DNA of 64,000 nucleotides from Mesostigma viride. Its lineage: Eukaryota > Streptophyta > Mesostigmatophyceae > Mesostigmatales > Mesostigmataceae. The translations under genes were made by a program, and so were the position numbers. The stretch is from contig RPFO01000065.1 of assembly GCA_009746045.1 (NCBI GenBank), positions 1,709,424 to 1,773,423 of the forward strand. Reading direction: 5' to 3'. The notes below the pieces were generated by a model. That model saw nothing but the letters and a program-made list of their open reading frames with translations, did no database searches and was not told the DNA's origin. Positions 31,936-42,300 of this stretch are shown piece by piece (the stretch's first letter is position 1; each line of letters opens with the position of its first letter).

Positions 31936-32060
31936 GAGCAGGTGTAGTTTACACCCTACCCAGGCATGCAGGAAGTAGCCCAGAATGTATTAAAAGCCAT
32001 ACGCACCTTCTCAGGGATATGTACTACATGTGCTCCCAACAGAGATACGTTCCAACTATT

Positions 32061-33300
32061 TTAATGCTCCGGCACGTTCCAAGCTCGTCGCCAGCGCCAA
32101 AGAGAACGCGCACTGCCCATAGCCCCATACCCAATGGGACGTTCGTCGATTTGACGCTGGCAACCAGGGTTCTTGCATCCTGGAATGCTCTATGCTCAAC
32201 AAAGAACAATGTGATGAGGCTCTCGGGCACTTGGCATGCTCTCGCAACATTCATCTGCCCATCCGCAGCGACAAGATCGACTGGCCCAACTGGGAACCAC
32301 TGCTTCAGCTACCGGTGGAGTACTTGCGGGCTACCATCCAATGCAGCTACCTGCACGGTGACCGGACCATGCAGGACATCCATGAGGTGAATCTCGGGGG
32401 CGGCCTCAAGATTCACCAGCACGTACGCCATGCAGCTAGCCGATGGGCAGCCCTCGGAAATCTTGCAGGCCTGCATTCTCCAAGAGCGCCTTCCCCAGGC
32501 CGGACACCATCCCAGCTGTAGTGAAGGAGCATGCAGCTGGCGCTGATTGCTGGGCAGCTCGCAGCCTTGACTGCGCCTGACTGCCAGCTCAACACCATCA
32601 CTGCCAAGGTCATGCAACAATATTGAAGCCAAAGTCGCACACAAGGTCCAGCCCCAGTTTACCGCCACGCAAGAGCACATTGCCGCCCAGGTTTCTGAGG
32701 CCACTGCCACTGTGAACGCCTGCCTCAACCGGGTGGAAGGCAAAGTTGGCCACCTGGCATTGTGAAGCTGGAGGCAGTTGCTACCAAGGTAGACGCAGGA
32801 GGGGGGACATCCAGCCAAAACAGCACACTCACTCGTGTGTCCGGCGCGGCACCTCCGGACGTGGAGCGGACTCCAAAAACGGGAAAAAATGTGTCCGGCG
32901 GCAGAATTTTTGCGACGGAGTGTACTCCAGTCGAAATTTTTAGGGCGGCGCGAAGAAAATTTTTGTGGAGCTAACTCCTCCCGCCGGTCCGGCGCCTGGT
33001 TTTAGGAAAGAAGTGCGCTCTGGTGATCCCGCTATCTCGGTCAGGCGTTTGATTTTAAGTGCAGGAGTCCGCTTTGGCCCTGCTGTACTTACCACTAACG
33101 CTGAGAACTTACCAAGTATTGGTTGATTCTAGGAAGACGTATCAAATTTCAGGCAGGCGTCAGGTTGTTGTTGTTGATTCTGACACCGGACCTGGCGTCA
33201 GGCAATAGGCATCGAATTTCCGCCGGCTTGACGTCATTCTTGAGTTGCAGACCACCGTTGCACCAACAACCAGCCTGAAGCCGGAGCACTGCAGTACAAA
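32061..33300 (+). other. Degenerate sequence, possible ORF1-like remnants
   Basis: Short frames such as the one around 32200-32520 and an Ala/Val-rich stretch near 32640-32830 have a coding-like look and could be decayed gag. I cannot match them confidently to the other ORF1 copies. No intact gene is present. Confidence 0.35.
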
Positions 33301-33329
33301 ATCATTAATATTCTTCTACTTGGAGAATA

Positions 33330-33605
33330 TGCTAATACTATCGCTTACTGGACTGCTATGCAGGACAAGAGGAGGTGGAAAACCATTGTCCAGGCTCATA
33401 CGCCCGCCCCTGTGGGCAAGCCCCCTCCCCCCAAGCGGAAGGGGCGCTTTGCTGAGTAGAATAAGTAGGGTTTTCTAGATTAGATTAGCTTAGAGTTAGA
33501 TTAGTTCGGTTTCGCGGCTTTGCCCCCCCCCCCTCCATCCATCCACGGGAATATGTGCTACATGATCTCCCAACGGAGTCATGTTATAATTTTATTTTAT
33601 TTTAA
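33330..33605 (+). pseudogene. LINE reverse transcriptase ORF 3' end plus tail
   Basis: The frame YWTAMQDKRRWKTIVQAHTP ends at a TAG near 33459 and corresponds to LWTAMQDKTRWKKIVKAHTP at about 51620-51740. The 3' UTR also matches, ending ATATGTGCTACATGATCTCC, CAACGGAGTCATG and a TTTTA-rich tail. Only the extreme 3' end of the element is present. Confidence 0.75.
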
Positions 33606-33779
33606 TCGCTTACTAACCCCTTCTACTAAGAGATTCTACAAAAAGTGCCACGTGTCGTACAAGCCACGTAGCACGTAGCACACTCCCAAGTCCATCCGGC
33701 GCAGCCTTTTGACTGACAGAGTGCACTCCACCATTTTTCACTTTGGCTGGCGCCGGGCAGCGCGGTAGGCCAAACTCTG

Positions 33780-34490
33780 GAGTACGCTCATGTACGATTT
33801 TAGGGGGGGATGTCCCCCCTCCTGTAGACGCCCTGGCCACGCAGCCGGTCCCCGAGATTGCGTCCGGAGCGAACGGCCACCATCGCTGCCCAACCCACCA
33901 GTCGGGCCAGCGATGACCCCTCGACTCGCGCACCCTGGGCGGACCCGCTCAAGAGCCAGGCAACCTCTACCATGCACCACCGCCATTACCACCGAGCTAC
34001 AGGAGCTCATGGAAGACACGCGCCGCGAGGCCGCTGACCGCGACCGCCGCCGCTGCCGGGTCATCCTCAGGCGCTTCGACAAGGAGCCGGGGGAGACCCC
34101 ACGAGACTCTCTTGTCGACGAGCTCATGAACCAGCTCTTGGCGCGCATCCGGCCAGAGCTGCCAGGTAAGACACTGCAGGGCCCCTAATGCCTGCCCCAT
34201 CCACTGGACAACTTAGGCTGGGCCCCCACCAGTGGTCCAAACCTTCAGCCGCGACATCGCTGCCCGAGTTCGGTTCCTCTCTTGCCGCAAGAAGCTGGCG
34301 CGCACCCCCTGGTCGCATGACGACGACCTGACGCCAGCCCAGCAGTAGCAACGCTGCGACCTGTGGCCCGACCATGTGCATCCCCCACAAGTCCAGCCCC
34401 AAGAAGCCCCAAGTGTACTGGCGGGGCGGGGACCTTTATGTCAACAACAAACTGTGGAAGCCCCCCCGGGCTTCCCCGGATAGAGCAAGC
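33780..34490 (+). pseudogene. L1-type ORF1 fragment
   Basis: A frame from 33790 contains TRREAADRDRRRCRVILRRF, resembling the RRM-type nucleic-acid-binding core of L1 ORF1 proteins (an Arg-rich run followed by VIL). Homology continues past a stop at 34188 into RKKLARTPWSHDDDLTPAQQ, a stop, and YWRGGDLYVNNKLWKPP. Stops break it, so it is a dead gag gene. Confidence 0.65.
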
Positions 34491-36346
34491 TTAGTAGTTG
34501 TCTAGATCGACGGGGCGATTGGAACGGGACAGCTTAGGCATTATTGCACGTCTTGGCATAAAGCATATTAGCTCAGCATAGTCACTTAGCTCTAGCTGTT
34601 TAGATTGGCATGCATGTGATGGCATTCGATCAGCCATGGCACATTGTGGCCATCTGCTAGCGCCTGAGCCAACGTCTTGAGCGCACCTCACCTTATAAGC
34701 TATGCGCCTACATACGGTACTGCATGGTTGTATTGCAACCACAGTGTTGCGCCCCGGCACCCCGCCTGCTGCGGAGAGAGAGCGCTCTGTGGCCTGCCCA
34801 CTTCATTGACGTGGCAGTGAGAGAAGCTCCCTCCTCATTGTGTACAGGGGTTAAGGTTCATTTACTCTGTATTGGCACCCACGTGACGCAGTCTCGTGCT
34901 AACTATGTAATTAATTGATGAGTCCATCATGGAAATACATAATAATCAAATATGATGGGGTTGGTTGGGCTTCGAACTTCCTATCATTTGAATCTCATTC
35001 AAGTAGTAGCGTTCATTACATCATATCAGGCATATCTGTGTGCCCAGGCGCGCAAGAAAAAATCTCATTTTCTTTGTGTAACTTCTGACCCGGATCGCAG
35101 AGGCCTGAATAAGACCTCTTCCGTGAATGATGACGACAAACATGTTGCGAACCAGAGCGTTTCAAAAAATATCCGAATCCAGTAACCGACATGGACGCTT
35201 GTATCTTCATAGTCGTTACTTCACATGAACATCGATTTTCGTTGCCCCGCAGCCTACATTCATCACGCCTAGACTAGCTATTGAATCGCACCCGGCCCCC
35301 AGCTTGCAGAACGGGCTTCAACCTTCCTTTTGTAAGAAAGGCTGCAGCCTTCCTGTTGTACATATTCCCCCAGAGAACAGCATCGTAGACTCATATTCTC
35401 CAAAGCCACATTAAGATTTTTGCCGTTCGCACCTGGTTCGCATGCCAGATTTGTTGGGGTGTGCATGCCTGAACGCACGTGCCATGCCCGCGCGGGTCAT
35501 GCGCGCGCAGTGCACCCACCTAAGCTACAGTGTACCTAGCTCAGAAAGTCAGAATGCACGAACTGCCGCACTGGCATCTGCAATCTGCATGGCCGGTATT
35601 CCGTAGCCAGCCACGTTGGAGCTTGATTGCTGACAGGCGTCAACTGTCGAGGCGCGGCTTCCAGAATCACGTCAGTCAGTCAGTCAGTCATTTGGATCCC
35701 CCGCCGGTCAATTCCACACAGAGATGTCTATAACGGCCGAGGGCCGGAATATATTTAGTATATCAGATGGTACTATGGTACGATAGATTCTCTGCTGCCC
35801 ATGTGCGGCGTAGGACACAACAACAACAACAACAACTATGGTACTGAGCAAGAATCACGATATCCTCCCGATACTCTGGCAGGAACAAATAGCAGTATTT
35901 CTGACATTATAATTGTTATTCTAGATATCCAGAGACGGCCTGTACGAAATCTCTGTCGGGCGATGAACGGCGTGGGATCCAACTGAACTGAACTGAACGA
36001 TAACATACCTGTTCAGTTCTTCGCTGCTGACTTGCTTGCTGGACGCTAGCACGCTTGCAACACGGCCGGGCGACCGCACTCCCGCACGTTAGCTGATCTA
36101 TTTTCTGACGACGCTGCATTTAGGTAATCAGAAAAACAACGGCAACGCGTTCATATTAAAATGGCCACCGCTAATGATAGACGTGAAAAGCTCATCATGC
36201 AATGACATTCACGGATTATAGCGTGCCGATTTCTGCTTATCGTGCAGTTCGTCAAACTGCAAGAGCCATTCTGCTGCCGCCGCTTGGAAGCCGGATAAAA
36301 TCATTACGCCAATCTTAGTAACAGAGGTGTCGCAGTTTTCGACAAA
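34491..36346. other. 1.9 kb without a recognised gene
   Basis: Contains a GTCAGTCAGTCAGTCA run near 35670-35690 and a short CAA repeat at 35818-35837. The last part is presumably the promoter and 5' UTR of the PP2C gene. No TATA-like element could be assigned. Confidence 0.5.
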
Positions 36347-39300
36347 ATGGCTGAGATGGATCACAGGCAACAAGCTGAGGAGGCGCTTGCTGCGAGAAGA
36401 CGCGCGGCGCCCCTTGCGAAGGTAATCTGCTTACAGCGGGGCAGTGTGGTAGCAAGTTGCAGAAACCAGTAGTGGGTACAACACATTGTTCATGGTTTTG
36501 TGCTGGACACAACAAGCCACATTGTTTTGAATTGCACCCGTACACTCGTCCGTATTGCAGGTGTCCTTGGGATCTCTGCGTACATCGTCCCAGCTTGGCC
36601 CCAGCCATCCCCAAATTGTAAGTTTCCAGCGTGACCAGTGGTACCCGTGTAGGGATATAACCAGCGAATTAGCTGCATGGACCCACTATACATTTAGACT
36701 CTGTGTCAATGTCTAGCCGTCTAATCATGGTGGTGTGGCGTACCGGCGCGTTGCTAGTATATGGAAGTGACTTAAATGTGCGTACACCAAGGGCAACTGA
36801 AAATGTTGTCGTGCTTTCCCAATCTCTTTTCGGCGGGGGTAGGTACGATTAAATTATGCTTGGTAGAAGTCATTTATTGGATTTTGCATTATTCACGTGG
36901 TATGTCAAAGTGTAGACAGTTTGACAGTTACAGATTATCTGTCAAGTAAGTATCTTGTGGTATTCACCACTTGTCATGCGCTAAGCAGGATAGTTTTTGC
37001 CTGTGCGCATGGGTAGCACACTGCATCAGGTACCCCCATGGTGTTCATGGAAGCGACCCGCCCGCCCGTGTGTCGTAAGTATCGTCATCCATGGTCATAA
37101 GCCTGCTAGATATCTTCATCCATACGCAGCAGCCTGCGGGACATCTTTTTCCGTTGTGATATCATTGGCGTCAAAAGCTTCAGCGCGTGATGTCGTCAGC
37201 ATATTCTTGTGGCTGGTGGAGTGTGGAAAATGACAGAGTAGGTTACATTGGATTTTGCTGGGAATCATATGCCCCAAAGCCAGGGGTATGTGCCTGCGTG
37301 TCTACCAAGCATTGCGCATCAAAACAAGCACCAACCTGTGTTGTGCTGCTCGCCGCACGTTGATGGGATGTGAGATGTAAGGTGCCACATCCTACTATCC
37401 ATCGTAATCGATGCACGATGGGCTTGCCATGAATTCCAGGCGGGGCACATACAATGCACCCCTTATCCTGTCCCCCCTTGTGTCCCCCCCTTGTATTCCC
37501 CCCTTGTGTCCCCCCCTTGTGTCCCCCCCTTGTGTCCCCCCCTTGTGTCCCCCCCTTCTGTCCCCCCTTCTGTCCCCCCTTGTGTCCCCCCCTTGTGTCC
37601 CCCCCTTGTGTCCCCCCCTTGTGTCCCCCCCTTCTGTCCCCCCCTTGTGTCCCCCCCTTGTGTCCCCCCCTTGTATTCCCCCCTCGTGCTCGTCCTGGCG
37701 GCATCCAGTCAATGCGTGGGTGGAACAGCCCGTTGTTCGTACAACGGCCGCGTGACGTTCACCCTCGAGATATGTGGATGTGTGCCGCCACCCCATCGTG
37801 TGTGGCATGCAGATGCTCGCCTAGAGCGCGATGCACCAGAGTGCTTGCACCCCTTGTTGGCCCGTTCCCCGCGCCCACCACGGCCTCATGTGGCCATGCT
37901 TGCAGCTGATCCTCCGGTGATAGAAGTGGCAACCCTAGTACTGGCAACCCTAGTACTGGCAACCCTAGTACTGGCAACCCTAGTACTGGCAACCCTAGTA
38001 CTGGCAACCCCAGTACTGGCAACCCCAGTACTGGCAACCCTACAACCTAAAAATGTGGCTCCTTACCCGGTGGTTCGCCTACGCGGAACCAAACTGCTGT
38101 CCTCTGATACCTCGGTCAACTTGTCTCCCGCCGACTGCGACGTGCCCCCCCCCCCTGCGCAGATCGAGCACCGGGAGAAGCTGATGAGCGAGGCGATGGA
38201 GATGCAGCGCGTAGTGGGCGAGGCCGGCGCGACGCAGGACCACATGTCGCCGCGCACGACCAATGACCGGCTCGCCCAGAAGTGAGTGGATGGATGATAG
38301 CCACTTGATCAAGTTGATGGTCTCCCCAGTGTTTCGATAAGTGGCGTTTGCTCGCCAAATGTGGCGGTGCAGCGCCTGTTTTAGCAATTTGCGGCGATAT
38401 CACCCCCAAATGACAGTTCCCACGACGCCACAAAGTGGCGGTGCTGTGCTACTTGGCAATTTCTGGTCGCCGCATAATGGCCGTGTTGAATCGAAAGCTA
38501 CTACCTAGTGACGCCACACTTGGCCGTGTCTGAGTTCCAGCCGGCTCTCCGCCGCAAGTCTCCCTAGCAGTACTACTACTAGTAGCTTCCGCCAGTCAAC
38601 AATGGCCCAGTGCCCCATGGCTGTGGACTCGCGTGCGTTGGTCGCCTGACGCTCACTAGCTGACTGGCCAGGAACGGGAGTAGAGTTACAGAGTACGGGG
38701 ATCAGTGTCCACTGTCCAGAGACCCGCCCGCCAGTGGCAGGTGACAGGTCTAGAAGGGAGCATTGTGTGACCAGGGAAGCCAGTTGACTCGCCCGCCCGC
38801 CAGTCGCCACACGTGGCCGTGCCTAGCCCAATTTTTATTGGCTAAAAGCCACAAATTGGTCAGCCGAGCCAAAGCTAGTTTCCGTTGTTCACTATGCTCT
38901 CTTGCTCCCAGTGACTCGGAAACCAGGAAAGTAGAAAAGCACCCCCAGTAGAAGTACCTCCTATATAACATGGCATATGGTTTGAATGGGTGTGTACCTC
39001 CTATACAACATGACATATGGTTCGAATGGGTGTGTACCTCCTATACAACATGACATATGGTTCGAATGGGTGTGTACCTCCTATACAACATGACATATGG
39101 TTCGAATGGGTGTGTACCTCCTATACAACATGACATATGGTTCGAATGGGTGTGTACCTCCTATACAACATGACATATGGTTCGAATGGGTGTGTACCTC
39201 CTATACAACATGACATATGGTTCGAATGGGTGTGTACCTCCTATACAACATGACATATGGTTCGAATGGGTGTGTACCTCCTATACAACATGACATATGG

Positions 39301-42300
39301 TTCGAATGGGTGTGTAGCTTGGGGTGATGGCAAGGAGCGACGTACGGCCATAGTGGCCTGACGGGAAGCAACAATCTACCTTAGGTGGAAAGCTGTCCCC
39401 GACACTGTCACGCAAACGTAAGCCAGGGCGGCATGTTCAGCTTCTTATATATTCTGACATATTAACAACACTGGGGTGTGGGTGAGAGCTTTCCAAATTG
39501 TGCCTTGGTATCTACTGAAGCTTCACGCTTTGCATTGCAACCTCCAGGGGTCAGACGGCCTGATGGAGCGGAAAGTGCCCATGGGGCAAATGAGCGGGGC
39601 TAGCGGTAGGCTGCCTGTGGGAGAGGGGGAGCCATGCCTCCACACGTAGCCCCGAAGCTTGCCACGAGCCCCCCCACTCACACCACCCCGTTTACCGGGG
39701 TACCAGCATGGGAGGAGCATGGGAGGAGCATGCCCCGGTTTTTTCCCCCCATCCCTCTTGGCATCACGCATTTCGGCGATACGCAGAGCTAGCAACCCGT
39801 GTGCCGCATGAGAGGATCCCTCTCTCACCATGTCGGTGGCCCACACACGGGGCATGGCCAAACCGTAGCCATGGGCAAGAAATGCGGGGACGCTAGCGGT
39901 GGATTTTCTCCTCTCTAACCCCCCTCCGCCAGCGCATGGTTGGAATGTGGATGCCCCCAGGCTGGCCACCATGGGTCTGGCGACGTCACCTGACTCGAAT
40001 GACCCTGGCTCGCCGCCCATGGAGTCGCACGCCAAGTACCTGCGGTGAGAATGTGTGCCTCAATACTCGTCCTTCCCGTCCGCGACCTCTTTCTCATCCT
40101 CATGGCTCTCATCCTCATCCTTGCTCCTTCACAGCAATCGGCATCATCTTATGCACGTTGCCCCTCCACCGCGGCCTTTGTGGATGATTTAGCTTCCTGC
40201 TTTCATCCCAATGGTCAACCTGTTGACGGATGTAGGCAATATGATGGCTCCGTTGAGGCCTCCTTTGGGAAAACGTGCCTTTGTCACACCCTTCATGTGC
40301 CTGTGCTGCCTTGCAGAAGCAGCAGCAGCTTCATCCTTCATGTGATATTGGCATGCCCCCCGTCATCAAGTTGTTAGTCTGATTCCATCTCCGTTACAGC
40401 GTCTACGTCATGGCAAGTTCACCATTACACGTGACTGTAGATCTATCACGTTTGTTGTGCATTCTATCTTCTCAGAGCTGTGTTTGCATCCAGCAAACAA
40501 AGCACACAGGTTGACAACAAGTTGGCATAGTATGTTGGAAAGAAATATTGCGATTTCAACGATGCGCCAAACTTGCAGCAATCTGATTTCCCACGGAAAC
40601 GAATTAACTGCTATAATTCCGCCCTCCCTCTCTCGCCCCCCGCCGCAGCAATCTCCGCCGCGGGCCCACATCGCCAGACCAGGTGTCGCCAGGTGGCAGC
40701 CCCTCGTCCACCATGGGTGGCGGCCGTGGCCCGGCCTCCCCCATGCTCATCAACACGTCCAACCTGATGAAGCTCGCCGAGGGGGGCATGCGCCGCTCGG
40801 TGGGGCAAGGCCCCCCAAGTGGCTTGAGTGGCAGCCTGTCCCCGCGCGAGGACCTGCGCGCAAGCGATGAGGGGCGCGAGGGGGGGGGCAGCTTCCTGCC
40901 CTACCCTGGCCCGCCCCACCGGCAGCCCTCTGGTGGAGCCTCGGACAAGCGTTTTGCGAGTGTGGAGAAAGCGCTGGAACGGGAGCGCCGCATTTCTGCC
41001 GTAGAGAAGGGTCAGCCCATCGAGCGCGCCCACCGGTTGTCCCAAGTAGACCGCCGGCCAGTTGACGCGGAGCTGGCACAAGCCGCAGGGGATGACACGC
41101 CGCCCCCACGGGTGCCTGGGTTGCCCCCGCGGCAAGCGTCCGGTGGCCGGTCGGGCCAGCCGCTCATCCCCCGTCGGCGCACATCAGATGTGGACCGTGT
41201 CGCGGCCCATGAGGAGTTGGTTCGATACGGGTCGGCCGACATGCAGCAGCAGCGTGGGCAGGTGGAGGCCAACGGGGGCCGGCCGCGACGCATGTCGGAT
41301 GTGGACCGGAGCGACCGCGGCGTGCCACGTGTCAGCCAGGTGGACCAGGGGGGGCGTGAGCGGCGCATCTCCCAGGTGGACCCGGGGGGCCCGGCGGCTG
41401 CGGACGGGATGCCCTCGTCGCGCGAGCGGCGTGTGTCGGACACGGATGGCGGTGGGCGGGCTCGGCGCATCTCCCAGGTGGACCAGGTGGGCCGCGCCGG
41501 CACCGTGGATCCCCCTGGGGCGCCGCTCATGTCCACGCGCGAGCGGCGCATCTCGCAGGTGGATCAGGTTGGGCGGGCGTCGGCGGTGGATCCGCCCGGT
41601 GCGCCGCAGGTGCCTGCGGCTGGCGGGCGCGAGCGGCGCATCTCTCAAGTCGACCAGGTGGGCCGCGCAGGAGGTGCCGCGCAGGAGAAGGGGGGGGCGG
41701 ACGACATCAGTGCCCAGCGGCCGCGTCGCACGTCGCATGTGGATGATGTGCAGGAGCGTGCGCGACGCATCTCGCAGGCCGAGGGCGGGAAAGGGGCCAC
41801 CGCCGGTGACAGCCAGCAGCAGCAACGTGCGCGGCGGACCTCTGAGGTGGACCAGCGGCCGCGCAGGACGTCCCACGTGGACGCGCCCGGTGGGGCCAAG
41901 CCGCCGGCACAAGCGGAGGAGGGAGGCGAGTACCGGGGCCGCCGCACGTCGGTGGTGGACAGCGAGCGCGCGATCGACAGGGAGCGGCGGCAGGCCAACA
42001 TGGAGCGCATGGCAGAGAGGGACCGGGCCAAGGCGATCGAGGCAGAGAAGCGCAACCGTGGGTCGGTCAAATCCGTGGGCGGGGCCACGGGGGAGCTGCC
42101 AAGCCCAGGCGGCGCGCCGGGGGCTGCCGGATCCAGCCGGCCGTCGTCTCACCGGGCGGCGCGGCGGTTGTCACAGAGCGAGATGCCGTCAATGACTACC
42201 GACAACGCCACGCGCATGCGCCGGCTCTCGCAGACGATCACGGCCATCCCGTCCATCAAGGCGGTCGCGGGCAGCATGGCGGAGGAGGCAGCGGTCAACC

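Larger units (their letters stand above)
27424..32060 (+). mobile_element. Non-autonomous LINE-like element, copy 2, twice interrupted
   Basis: The 5' hairpin CGTCTT-TCT-AAGACG (27424-27438) is followed by CACACACTGATATATTTTC. Homology to copy 1 runs 27424-28799, resumes at 31208-31687 and again at 31947-about 32060. The gaps are a TTAA-flanked transposon (28800-31203) and a 248-bp insertion with an 11-bp target duplication (31688-31935). Summing the three parts gives about 1.97 kb, close to copy 1. The order of events is therefore readable: this element first, then two insertions into it. Confidence 0.85.

Noticed and set aside
37906..38162. Coding exon with an Ala-Thr-Leu-Val-Leu repeat in the PP2C N-terminus
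   Set aside because: Its entry phase does not match the upstream exons, whereas the acceptor at 38162, after a C-rich tract, gives phase 0 and leaves the repeat in the intron.
41012..42152. Minus-strand and third-frame 180-370 residue proteins over the PP2C extension
   Set aside because: Shadows of the Arg-rich GC-biased exon; only the plus-strand frame joins the PP2C exons in phase.
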